DNA of 64,000 bases, taken from positions 186,001 through 250,000 of the forward strand of contig NZ_QNUF01000004.1 of NCBI RefSeq assembly GCF_003385455.1. The letters run 5' to 3'. Position 1 is the stretch's first letter, and each line of letters begins with the position of its first letter. This document shows positions 34,373 through 42,855 of the stretch, one piece after another. The notes under the pieces are model-generated. The model was not told the origin of the DNA and did no database searches. It saw only the letters and a list, made by a program, of their open reading frames with translations. The position numbers and the translations under genes were made by a program. Origin of the DNA: Chryseobacterium rhizosphaerae (GTDB lineage: Bacteria > Bacteroidota > Bacteroidia > Flavobacteriales > Weeksellaceae).

Positions 34373-35773
34373 ATGTATAAAAAAATAATCTTGCTGGGGG
34401 TACTTTCTATAAGCTTAAGTTCCTGTATCGGCTATAAAGAGCCCACTGAAGAAAATATGCATCAGCTCAAGGAGAACAGTGAAATTGCCACTCACATTCA
34501 AATTCCGGATCATTGGATTTTTGACAGAAAAGCAAATGCAAGATCCCTTTCCTATGAATGGATTACAGAGATAAAGACTCCTCAGCTGGATACACTGATC
34601 CATGAAGGGATGCTGTATAATGCAGATATTATCATTGCTAAAGAAAAGCTTAATCAGATTGAATTGGCTATGGAAATTGCAGGAAGTGATCTTTATCCAA
34701 GTATCAGTGCCGTAGCCAACACATCCAATAATTTGGTGAGTGAAAGGCAAATCCAGCGTCTTGCGGTCAAAGCCAGCTGGGAAATAGATCTGTGGGGTAA
34801 AAATAAAGCTTCACAAATGGCGGTTACAAGTGATTATTTTTCAGCAAAGTATCAAAATATCCTCCTGCATCAATCTATAGCTACGATGATAGCCAAAGCT
34901 TATTTTTTAAATATTGCAGGAAATATCCAGGAGTATAAAATTGAAAGTTATATTCAAAAATCAAAAGAGCTGGAAAAGCTGTATATGATCCAGAAAAAGG
35001 TGGGGACAGCTAATGCATTAGACATATCCAATATATCTGCAGAAATTATTTCGCTACAGGGATATCTTGAAAAGGTTAAAAATGCAAATATCCAATCCAG
35101 AAGATCCCTGGAATTACTGACGGGGAAATATCCGGAAGGAAAACTCACTACACAAAATTCTTTTGCTGCTTTAGAAAGTGATATCCCATCCTCTTTCCCG
35201 TTGCAGCTTTTAGAAAACAGATCGGATATACAGGCTCGTCATTTCCAAATAGAAAAAGCTTTTTATGAAGTACAGCAGGCCAATGCAGCAAGACTACCTT
35301 CACTGAGCATTAATACTTCTTTAGGAACAGCCAGCAGCAATGCAGAGTCTATCAATTCTTTGTTTTCCAATCCATTGGTAAAAGTGGGCAGTGGACTGGT
35401 TTCCCCGTTATTCAACCATGGAAAGCTGAAAAAAAATGTAGAAATAAAAAATTCCCAACAAAAGCAAGCTGTAGAGGAATATTCAAAAACAGTTCTGAAT
35501 GGTTTGAGTGAAGTAGAATCATCTTTAGCAAACCTGCGTTCTATAGAAAAACAACACTCTTATAACCAAAGTGCCATCGATGAACTTAAAAACAATATTG
35601 AACTCACCCAAAAGCAGATAAAAGTGGGTTCGAGTAATAGTTTCATCCTGGTTCGAAAACAGAGGGATCTTCTTAAAAATGAAATGAATCTCATCAATCT
35701 GGAACTTCAGTACAGGATAGAACGGATCAACCTCTATATGGCTTTAGGAGCAGGAAACTTCATATTTTCATAA
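34373..35773 (+). CDS. TolC-family outer-membrane efflux lipoprotein (NodT type)
   Basis: A 466-residue outer-membrane factor with a lipoprotein signal (lipobox LSSC, Cys18) and two repeats of long helices. Family landmarks are PQLDTLIHEGMLYNADIIIAKEKLNQ, ASWEIDLWGKNK, LLENRSDIQARHFQIEKAFYEVQQANAARLPSLS and QIKVGSSNSFILVRKQRDLL. It provides the exit duct of a tripartite efflux system with the HlyD protein. The substrate is unknown. Confidence 0.9.
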   Translation: MYKKIILLGVLSISLSSCIGYKEPTEENMHQLKENSEIATHIQIPDHWIFDRKANARSLSYEWITEIKTPQLDTLIHEGMLYNADIIIAKEKLNQIELAMEIAGSDLYPSISAVANTSNNLVSERQIQRLAVKASWEIDLWGKNKASQMAVTSDYFSAKYQNILLHQSIATMIAKAYFLNIAGNIQEYKIESYIQKSKELEKLYMIQKKVGTANALDISNISAEIISLQGYLEKVKNANIQSRRSLELLTGKYPEGKLTTQNSFAALESDIPSSFPLQLLENRSDIQARHFQIEKAFYEVQQANAARLPSLSINTSLGTASSNAESINSLFSNPLVKVGSGLVSPLFNHGKLKKNVEIKNSQQKQAVEEYSKTVLNGLSEVESSLANLRSIEKQHSYNQSAIDELKNNIELTQKQIKVGSSNSFILVRKQRDLLKNEMNLINLELQYRIERINLYMALGAGNFIFS

Positions 35774-35782
35774 TTTTATACC

Positions 35783-35816
35783 AAAAGACTGCTGATAGAA
35801 TCAGCAGTCTTTTTTA
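35783..35816 (+). terminator. terminator of the DUF3302-HlyD-TolC operon
   Basis: AAAAGACTGCTGAT pairs with ATCAGCAGTCTTTT around AGA, followed by T residues. Confidence 0.92.
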
Positions 35817-35895
35817 TTCAATACCCATTAAATCTTTAGGCATTATCACGTCTTCAACGGTGATGTATAAAGTTCGCTGTTGTCTATATTCGACA

Positions 35896-36378
35896 TCAAT
35901 GTGGGAGTCTATCTCTGAAATATCCGTACACCCATGTTCCTGCAACAGCACTTATAAGAGTAATGGATACGGCTACAGCTCCTGTACCTATCTGAGCAAA
36001 GAGCGGCCCGGGGCATGCTCCTGTAAGCGCCCATCCAAAACCAAAAATCAAACCTCCGTAAATCTGGCCTTTATTAAATTTTTTAGGAACCAGTGTAATA
36101 GGCTCTCCGTCAATTGTTTTTATATTCATTTTTTTGATCAGCCATACCGAAATTATTCCCACTAAAACAGCACTTCCGATAATTCCGTACATATGGAAAG
36201 ATTGCAGGCGAAACATTTCCTGTATCCTGAACCAACTGATCACTTCGGCCTTCACAAAAATAATTCCGAATACCACTCCTGCAATAAGATACTTCAGGTG
36301 ATGATACCATTTATTATTGTTCATACCGATATATTCCGTATCAACTGTATCATTATTTTGATCTATTTTTTTTATCAT
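35896..36378 (-). CDS. YeeE/YedE-family membrane protein (C-terminal half type)
   Basis: A 160-residue inner-membrane protein with four hydrophobic segments. It has the conserved YeeE/YedE cysteine motif in GWALTGACPGPLFAQIGTGA. YeeE takes up thiosulfate, passing it along cysteines. It is 29 bases after a second half-size YeeE/YedE protein, so the pair may build one transporter. It belongs to the persulfide module. Confidence 0.88.
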   Translation of the reverse strand: MIKKIDQNNDTVDTEYIGMNNNKWYHHLKYLIAGVVFGIIFVKAEVISWFRIQEMFRLQSFHMYGIIGSAVLVGIISVWLIKKMNIKTIDGEPITLVPKKFNKGQIYGGLIFGFGWALTGACPGPLFAQIGTGAVAVSITLISAVAGTWVYGYFRDRLPH

Positions 36379-36407
36379 TACTTTTTATTCAGTTTTTAAA
36401 ATTAGAC

Positions 36408-36971
36408 TTATAAGGAAAGGATGACCGGCAGAATAAGGTTGGCCATTAAAAATCCTCCTGCCATAAAGCAGATGGTAGCGACTAAAGATGGCCACTGTAA
36501 ATTGGAAAGCCCCATAATAGCATGTCCACTGGTACATCCTCCTGCATATCGGGTTCCGAATCCTACCAAAAATCCACCTACCACCATTATGATAAACCCT
36601 CTCAGGGTAAGCACATTTTGGAAATTCATCAGCTGTACAGGAACAAGGTTGCTGTAATCTGTAATTCCATAGCCTGCTAATTCTGTTTTCAGATGAGGAT
36701 TAACAGTGATTTCTGCTGGATTAATCATAAAATGAGCTGCGACAAATCCTCCGAAGAAAATCCCCAGCACAAAAAATAGATTCCAGGCTTCTTTCCTCCA
36801 GTCGTACTTGAAAAAGCTCACATTGGACGGTATACAAGCAGCACATATATGCCTCAGCGAGGAGCTTATCCCAAAGGATTTATTTCCCATAATCAGTAAA
36901 GCGGGAACGGTAAGCCCGATCAGCGGACCTGCGATATACCAGGGCCATGGTTCTTTTATAATCTCCAACAT
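36408..36971 (-). CDS. YeeE/YedE-family membrane protein (N-terminal half type)
   Basis: A 187-residue inner-membrane protein with about five hydrophobic segments and the cysteine motif GTRYAGGCTSGHAIMGLSNLQ, the partner of the GACPGP motif in the next gene. An additional Cys pair (HICAACIP) lies near residue 45. It starts 10 bases after the persulfide dioxygenase gene. Thiosulfate or another sulfur species is the expected cargo. Confidence 0.88.
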   Translation of the reverse strand: MLEIIKEPWPWYIAGPLIGLTVPALLIMGNKSFGISSSLRHICAACIPSNVSFFKYDWRKEAWNLFFVLGIFFGGFVAAHFMINPAEITVNPHLKTELAGYGITDYSNLVPVQLMNFQNVLTLRGFIIMVVGGFLVGFGTRYAGGCTSGHAIMGLSNLQWPSLVATICFMAGGFLMANLILPVILSL

Positions 36972-36981
36972 CTTTATTTTT

Positions 36982-38403
36982 TTAATCTAATTTATTTAAA
37001 ATTTTATTCTGACACATAAAATCACTTTTAGGAACATCGGTAGAAGCTATGGCTTTAAAACCTCCTTCAATTTCTGTAAAATTCCTGTAGCCTCTTGCCT
37101 GAAGAATACTGGCAGCCATCATGCTTCTGTACCCCCCGGCACAATGCAGATAAAAATGTTCTTCAGCGTTGATCCTGTTGATCCATTCGTTAATGTAGGC
37201 TAACGGCTTGTTATAGGCATTATCTACATGTTCAGCACTGTATTCGCTTTCTTTTCTTACATCAATAATCTGAACCTCTTTATCTTTTATTTCTTTCTCA
37301 AACCGGTCTGCAGTAATTCGCTTTACCGAGTCTGTTTCTTTTCCGCTTTGCTTCCATGCTTCAAAACCTCCTTCTAAATAGCCTAAAATATGATCGAAAC
37401 CTACTCTGCTCAACCTTGTTACAGCTTCTTCTTCCTTTCCGATGTCTGTTACCAGCAGAACAGGTTGATTAACGTTTCCAATCAGTGTTCCTACCCACGG
37501 AGCAAAATCACCATCTAATCCTATGTTCACAGATTGAGGGATAAAACTTTTGGCAAATATACCGTTACTTCTTACATCCAAAATTAATGCACCTGAAGCT
37601 TCTGCCAATTCTTCAAACTGCTCCGGAACAAGAGCATGTAGCCCTTGTGACAGCACTTCATCAAAGCTATGATATCCTTTTTTATTCATCAGCACATTCA
37701 TTCCAAAGTAAGCTGGTGGAGGCAGAAGCCCATCTGTAACGGCATGAATAAAACTTTCTTTGTCTTTTTGATTGAGTGCATAATTGGTTTCTTTCTGATT
37801 TCCCAATGTATCAATGGTTTCTTTCTGCATATTTTTTCCACAGGCAGAGCCTGCTCCATGGGCCGGATATACCGTTATATCATCCTTCAGGGGTAAAATT
37901 TTCTTATATAAGCTATCGTACAGCAGCCCTGCCAACTCTTCTTTGGTCATCTCTGCTACTTTCTGAGCGAGATCCGGACGTCCTACATCTCCCAAAAATA
38001 AAGTATCACCACTAAACAGGGCTTTTTCCTCTCCATTTTCATCAATCAGCAGGTAACAAGAGCTTTCCATTGTGTGCCCGGGTGTATGAAGAACTTTAAT
38101 CTTAATATTTCCCACTTCAAATATCTGATTGTCTTCAGCTATTATAGCCTGAAACTCAGTCTGAGCAGTGGGCCCGTATACAATCCGGGCTTTTGTCTTA
38201 TTACTTAAATCAACATGTCCGCTGACAAAATCGGCATGAAAATGAGTCTCAAAGATGAATTTCAATTGAACTTTATCTTTTTCCAATCTTTCCAGATAAG
38301 GATGCACTTCCCTAAGTGGATCAATAATTGCCGCCTCTCCGGCTGAAGTAATATAATATGCTCCCTGGGCCAAACATCCTGTATAAATTTGTTCTATTTT
38401 CAT
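36982..38403 (-). CDS. CstB-like persulfide dioxygenase-rhodanese fusion (MBL fold)
   Basis: A 473-residue three-domain protein. Residues 1-245 are an ETHE1-type metallo-beta-lactamase domain: ETHFHADFVSGH, HTPGHTMESSCYLL, FSGDTLFLGDVGRPDLA and YPAHGAGSACGKN. Residues about 265-370 are rhodanese-like but have lost the active cysteine (QPVLLVTDIG in its place). Residues about 375-465 are a rhodanese with active Cys in HCAGGYRS. This order matches Staphylococcus CstB, which oxidises persulfides and makes thiosulfate. The start at 38403 lies directly before MKIEQIYTG; upstream in-frame codons read as leader. A Crp-like operator lies 58 bases before it. Confidence 0.9.
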   Translation of the reverse strand: MKIEQIYTGCLAQGAYYITSAGEAAIIDPLREVHPYLERLEKDKVQLKFIFETHFHADFVSGHVDLSNKTKARIVYGPTAQTEFQAIIAEDNQIFEVGNIKIKVLHTPGHTMESSCYLLIDENGEEKALFSGDTLFLGDVGRPDLAQKVAEMTKEELAGLLYDSLYKKILPLKDDITVYPAHGAGSACGKNMQKETIDTLGNQKETNYALNQKDKESFIHAVTDGLLPPPAYFGMNVLMNKKGYHSFDEVLSQGLHALVPEQFEELAEASGALILDVRSNGIFAKSFIPQSVNIGLDGDFAPWVGTLIGNVNQPVLLVTDIGKEEEAVTRLSRVGFDHILGYLEGGFEAWKQSGKETDSVKRITADRFEKEIKDKEVQIIDVRKESEYSAEHVDNAYNKPLAYINEWINRINAEEHFYLHCAGGYRSMMAASILQARGYRNFTEIEGGFKAIASTDVPKSDFMCQNKILNKLD

Positions 38404-38433
38404 TTTATTTATTTTTGATTTTGTTTTCTTATA

Positions 38434-38482
38434 CAAAGTTCCCTTTTTCTGTTTTCTCCTACAGTTACTTTTGTTACATAGC
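38434..38482 (-). promoter_or_regulatory. Crp-like operator and weak -7 element of the persulfide operon
   Basis: The plus strand shows GTTACTTTTGTTAC in a 22-base block (38461-38482); the minus strand reads TGTAAC-AAAA-GTAACT, close to a Crp/Fnr palindrome. Downstream on the minus strand is GAACTTTG (38434-38441), a -7 element with a poor first base. The operator centre is 36.5 bp from the G of TTTG, placing it near -41, the class-II activator position. Confidence 0.65.
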
Positions 38483-38651
38483 AGAATTTTGAAACAGATA
38501 TCTACCTTTTCTAACCACAAAAGGCACAAAAGATTTCTTTAACACTTTAGTTCACTTAAGAAAGTTTAGAAACTGTTGCATAACAAGTTCACAGAAGATG
38601 AAAATCTATGGTTTTCATAAAAATTAAGTACTCTTTCCACTACATAAATAC

Positions 38652-39446
38652 TTATAGAAATATTTCCCTGGTAATAATGTAAATACCCATCACCAGAATA
38701 AACCATCCAAATATCGGCTTCAACTTTTTGCCATCTATTTTTTTTGACAATTGCGAGCCTATTATAATTCCTATGACAGCAATAGCTGTAACAGATACCA
38801 GTAAATTCCAGTCTATTTTTGTATTGTGCACGGAAGAGAAGAAACCGATCAGAGAGTTTAGAGAAATAATAACCAAAGAAGTCCCTATTGCTGTTTTCAT
38901 AGGAATTCTCAACAGATTTACCAATGCCGGAATGATCATAAAACCACCTCCTGCTCCAACAAATCCGGTCAATATGCCCACCATTACGCCCTGTCCGGCG
39001 GCCAACAAAGTTTTACGGCTTTCTGATCGGGTCTCTAAAGTGTTCAGAGGAGAATTATTTCCTATCATTTTATAGGAGGCCAGAATCATTAAGCCTGCGA
39101 AAATCAGGAGGAGAAAAATATTTTTGGTGACTATAAAAGTATCTATTCTGGCAACTTCTTCAGGAATTAAAGGCAGCAGGTAGCTTCTGGTGAGAAAAAT
39201 TGAAATAATGGAAGGTAATCCAAAGATCAACGCCATTTTACTATTGATCAATCCTTTTTTGAAATATGACAAAGAGCCTACCGCACTGCTTATTCCTACT
39301 ATAAAAAGAGAATATTCTGTTGCCAGAAAAGTGTCTAGCCTAAAAAGATAAACCAATACAGGAACTGTCAGAATACTTCCGCCGCCACCAATCAACCCAA
39401 GAGAAATTCCTATTAAAATTGCGGCTGTATAACCTATGATTTCCAT
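38652..39446 (-). CDS. TauE/SafE (TSUP) transporter of the persulfide module
   Basis: A 264-residue inner-membrane protein with eight hydrophobic segments. The TSUP signatures are GISLGLIGGGGSILTVPVLVYL at the start and GILTGFVGAGGGFMIIPALVNLL in the second half. Family members next to CstB-type enzymes export sulfite or related oxyanions, which fits a detoxification unit. It has its own promoter with a Crp-like box almost identical to that of the CstB-like operon. Confidence 0.88.
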   Translation of the reverse strand: MEIIGYTAAILIGISLGLIGGGGSILTVPVLVYLFRLDTFLATEYSLFIVGISSAVGSLSYFKKGLINSKMALIFGLPSIISIFLTRSYLLPLIPEEVARIDTFIVTKNIFLLLIFAGLMILASYKMIGNNSPLNTLETRSESRKTLLAAGQGVMVGILTGFVGAGGGFMIIPALVNLLRIPMKTAIGTSLVIISLNSLIGFFSSVHNTKIDWNLLVSVTAIAVIGIIIGSQLSKKIDGKKLKPIFGWFILVMGIYIITREIFL

Positions 39447-39466
39447 TTGTTCAAATAATTATAATG

Positions 39467-39515
39467 CAAAAATGGAAATGTTTAAGAACAGCCACAGCTA
39501 CTTTTGTTACATAGC
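39467..39515 (-). promoter_or_regulatory. Crp-like operator and -7 element of the TauE/SafE gene
   Basis: The 22-base block at 39494-39515 differs from the one at 38461-38482 at a single base. The -7-like CATTTTTG (39467-39474 on the minus strand) also lacks the first T of TAnnTTTG. The distance from operator centre to the TTTG G is again 36.5 bp. Confidence 0.65.
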
Positions 39516-39605
39516 GAAGAAGCTAAACACAAATTACACCATTATTATCATAGTGGAAGATTTTGCAACCTAAGAATATTGTGAAGAGATTAAAGGATAT
39601 AATAT

Positions 39606-39652
39606 AACCACCCCGTCAAATCTTTGATTTGCCCCCTCTCCGATGGAGGGAA
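39606..39652. repeat. interspersed repeat-like sequence
   Basis: ACCACCCCGTCAAATC, TTTGATTTG and CCCCCTCTCCGATGGAGGG form two small stem-loops. The form is familiar as an intergenic palindromic repeat in Chryseobacterium-type genomes. It lies between the TauE/SafE gene and the Crp/Fnr gene. Confidence 0.5.
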
Positions 39653-39683
39653 ATATGAGGCTTATTATTAACCTGGGGTTTTG

Positions 39684-40322
39684 CTACCCATTGTCTTTTT
39701 TCAGGAGAACGATTTTGTTTCTGCCCAGTTTTAGTCTTCCTTCCTCTTCCAGTTGTTTAAGAAGCCTTGATACCACTACCCTGGCTGTTCCCAGTTCATT
39801 GGCAAGCTGTTCATGGGTGGTACTGATCGTTTCAGAGTCGGTAATTTCAGATTTTTTATAGAGCAGCTTCAATAATCTTTCATCTACTTTTTTAAAAGCA
39901 ATAGCATTGATGATATCCAGTAAATCCTCAAAACGTTTATGGTAAAGCCTGAAAATATAATCCAGCCATTCCGGATGTTCTTTGATAAAAAGGGAAACCT
40001 GATCTACCGGAAGAAAAAGAATCTCCGCATCTTCTTCTACCTCAGCTTTAACGATACTTTTCTCATTGTGCATTCCACCAAGGAAGGACATGATACAGCT
40101 TTCCCCGGATTTAATATAATACAACAGGATTTCCCGGCCATCTTCTTCCGTTCTGATCACCTTGATCATTCCCTTCATTACAATAGGAATAGAACGTATA
40201 GAAGCATTTTCGTCTAAAATAATATCTCCTTCACTGTAATTTTTCGTTACTCCCACCCGGTACAGTTTTTCTACAAGATCCGGTGATGATGAGAATTCTG
40301 AATAAAGTACGCTGTCCTGCAT
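39684..40322 (-). CDS. Crp/Fnr-family transcriptional regulator of the persulfide module
   Basis: A 212-residue regulator. The sensor domain (about 1-135) includes YSEGDIILDENASIRSIPIVMKGMIKVIRTEEDGREILLYYIKSGESC. The winged HTH reads STTHEQLANELGTARVVVSRLLKQLEEEG. Only one cysteine (Cys76) is present, so no FNR-type cluster is formed, though that thiol could sense persulfide. The nearby pair of Crp-like boxes makes it the likely local activator. It lies 16 bases after the hexosaminidase gene on the same strand. Confidence 0.9.
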   Translation of the reverse strand: MQDSVLYSEFSSSPDLVEKLYRVGVTKNYSEGDIILDENASIRSIPIVMKGMIKVIRTEEDGREILLYYIKSGESCIMSFLGGMHNEKSIVKAEVEEDAEILFLPVDQVSLFIKEHPEWLDYIFRLYHKRFEDLLDIINAIAFKKVDERLLKLLYKKSEITDSETISTTHEQLANELGTARVVVSRLLKQLEEEGRLKLGRNKIVLLKKDNG

Positions 40323-40338
40323 TTTATTTCAATTTTGG

Positions 40339-42606
40339 CTAAAGTACACCAATTTCATCAACAAACAACCACGCTTTTGAATCAGCTCCAGGATTTCCTG
40401 CCGGAATAATTCCTGCATTTTCTATGATCACCTTCAGGTATTTTGCATTTTGAGAACCTGCATTCAATTTTATTTTCCCTTTGGTATTTTGAATCTCTTC
40501 TTTTCCGATCTCTTTTATAAGTTTAAAATTCTTATTATCGTCAGAAACAAAAATTTTGGCCGACTTAGCAAGATGAATCCAGCTTCCTTTATTTTCCAGG
40601 GTATTAAAGTAAACTTCTGAGAAACCTGTTTTCTGCCCAAAATCTATGGTTGCCACCACATCTTTTCCCTGAAATCCCAGCCACGTTTTACCAAGCTGTT
40701 TTACATTACCTATAATACCGTCTACTAAAGTAAAAGCACCTCCAAAGGAATAGTTTTCGCTCGGTTGTTGCTCAAGAGTGATTTTTTTCCCTGTCGTTTT
40801 CGAAATGCTAAATTCCTGAGATGAAACAGCACTTTTCAGCTGACCATTCTCAAAATATGCGGATTGAATTGTTAAAGAACCTGGGATTGAAACAGGTTTT
40901 TGATAGGTATTAGAATTGATGGTGGGAGCTGTTCCGTCTACTGTATATCTGATCCCATCTGAATTTTGTGAAGTGGATAGTTCGTAAGCAATACCATTAT
41001 TGGCCGGAATTACCTTTCCTGAGATATTGTAAATACTCTTGGCATAATTCACCTTCATTTTATCCAAAACTCTGAACTGGCTGATCACTCTGTTTTCAAA
41101 TTCTTTATAATTTTTAGGATCTGAGGTTCCCCATCCTACTTCAGAAAGTGCCAGTAACCTTGGGAATATCATATACTGTACCTGTTTAAAGTCCAGAATA
41201 TATTCCGTCCATAAATTCGCCTGAACTCCCATAATGTATTTTGCCTGTTCTGCATTCAATTCAGCAGGGATAGGGTTATAAGAATACACTTTATCAAGTG
41301 GTGTAAAGCCCCCAAAAGCATTGGGCTCTGATTGCGGATCTCCCTGATAATGGTCAAAATAACAGTATGCACCCGGTGTCATTACTGCAAAATGTTTTGA
41401 TTTTGCGGCTTCAATACCACCATTTACTCCAGTCCAGCTCATTACAGCAGCATTTGGAGCTAATCCTCCTTCCAAAATCTCATCCCAACCGATGATTTTT
41501 CGGCCTTTACTGTTTACATATTTTTCTATTCTATGAATAAAATAGCTTTGCAGGCCATGTTCATCCTTTAAATTATTTTTCTTAATCAATTCCTGGCAGT
41601 GGGCACATTCTTTCCATCTTGTTTTCGGACATTCATCACCACCAATATGGATATATTGGGAAGGAAACAGCTTAATCACCTCATCTAAAACATTTTCCAA
41701 AAAGGTAAAAGTTTCATCTTTAGGGCAGAAAACATCATCAAAAACACCCCATTTTGTAGCGGCTTCAAAAGGTCCTTTGGTACATGCCAATTCAGGATAT
41801 GCTGATAAAGCTGCCAAAGCGTGTCCCGGCATTTCTATTTCCGGAACAACGGTTATATGTCTTTCCTGTGCATATTTCACCACATCTTTGATCTGTGCCT
41901 GGGTATAAAAATAAGGCCCATAAGGTTTTCCATCAAAAGTGTTATCAACATAAGCTCCAATCATAGATTCCTTACGTTTGGAACCTATCTGCGTAAGTTT
42001 CGGATATTTTTTAATTTCAATTCTCCATCCCTGATCATCGGTTAAATGCCAGTGAAAAGTATTTAATTTATACATCGCCAAATAATCGATATACTGTTTC
42101 ACCTCATCCACTGTAAAAAAGTGGCGACAAACGTCAAGGTGCATACCACGCCATGCAAATTTGGGCTGATCTTCAATTCTTAATGCTGGAATTTTTCTAT
42201 CTTCTCTATGTTCTTCAAAAAGCTGAAGCAAGGTCTGAAGTGCCAGAAAATATCCCTGTTTTGTATGGGACGTGATAAAAATTCCTTTTGATGAAATGGA
42301 AAGTGTATATTTTTCTTTCACCTCTTCAGTAGTCACAGGAATTTTGGGCTGTGGAACCAACGCTTGGGTAAGTTGAGCCTCTTCTCTTTTACTGCTGTAC
42401 TTAAATTTAACCCGTGAGCCGAGACGCTTTTTGAAATAGTCAGTTTCTTCTTTTGGAAGCTGATCACTCAGTATCAATGTTTCCGGAATGATAAACACTC
42501 CATCTTCCAAGGTTATATTTTGTGGATAAGGAATCAGATTAAGCTTCTTTTGAGCCCCCAAAACAGTTGAGAAAAGAATAGAAAATAAAAAAAGAAAACG
42601 TTGCAT
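40339..42606 (-). CDS. beta-N-acetylhexosaminidase, glycoside hydrolase family 20
   Basis: A 755-residue exported enzyme (signal peptide MQRFLFLFSILFSTVLGAQ). The small GH20b domain (about 20-145) is followed by the TIM barrel, starting WRGMHLDVCRHFF and holding the Asp-Glu pair in YIHIGGDECPKTRW. A chitobiase-like C-terminal region (DGIRYTVDGTAPTINSN) and a discoidin-like domain (about 620-755) follow. It releases terminal GlcNAc or GalNAc from chitin fragments or glycans. Confidence 0.93.
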   Translation of the reverse strand: MQRFLFLFSILFSTVLGAQKKLNLIPYPQNITLEDGVFIIPETLILSDQLPKEETDYFKKRLGSRVKFKYSSKREEAQLTQALVPQPKIPVTTEEVKEKYTLSISSKGIFITSHTKQGYFLALQTLLQLFEEHREDRKIPALRIEDQPKFAWRGMHLDVCRHFFTVDEVKQYIDYLAMYKLNTFHWHLTDDQGWRIEIKKYPKLTQIGSKRKESMIGAYVDNTFDGKPYGPYFYTQAQIKDVVKYAQERHITVVPEIEMPGHALAALSAYPELACTKGPFEAATKWGVFDDVFCPKDETFTFLENVLDEVIKLFPSQYIHIGGDECPKTRWKECAHCQELIKKNNLKDEHGLQSYFIHRIEKYVNSKGRKIIGWDEILEGGLAPNAAVMSWTGVNGGIEAAKSKHFAVMTPGAYCYFDHYQGDPQSEPNAFGGFTPLDKVYSYNPIPAELNAEQAKYIMGVQANLWTEYILDFKQVQYMIFPRLLALSEVGWGTSDPKNYKEFENRVISQFRVLDKMKVNYAKSIYNISGKVIPANNGIAYELSTSQNSDGIRYTVDGTAPTINSNTYQKPVSIPGSLTIQSAYFENGQLKSAVSSQEFSISKTTGKKITLEQQPSENYSFGGAFTLVDGIIGNVKQLGKTWLGFQGKDVVATIDFGQKTGFSEVYFNTLENKGSWIHLAKSAKIFVSDDNKNFKLIKEIGKEEIQNTKGKIKLNAGSQNAKYLKVIIENAGIIPAGNPGADSKAWLFVDEIGVL

Positions 42607-42834
42607 TTAAGTATGATTAAGGTTTTAGCTAAGATAATTATTTTCTAAAACTTATTGACTCATTTTAGATAATTAAAAACTATTTCTGGTAAAAGCTACA
42701 ACCGGCCTCACAGATAATGAAAAATCGATAAACATTTAAGAATAACTTTTTAAGAAGATTGAAGTAATCCCAGGGGTAAAAAAAATTGTGGTTTATTTTT
42801 TGCTAAGTGTAAGCAACTACAAAGAATAAACATT

Positions 42835-42842
42835 TAAATTTG
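42835..42842 (+). promoter_or_regulatory. promoter -7 element of the DUF4197 gene
   Basis: TAAATTTG matches TAnnTTTG and lies 14 bases before the start codon. The rest of the 250-base gap before it shows no ORF or strong hairpin. Confidence 0.45.
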
Positions 42843-42855
42843 TAAAAAAAATACG

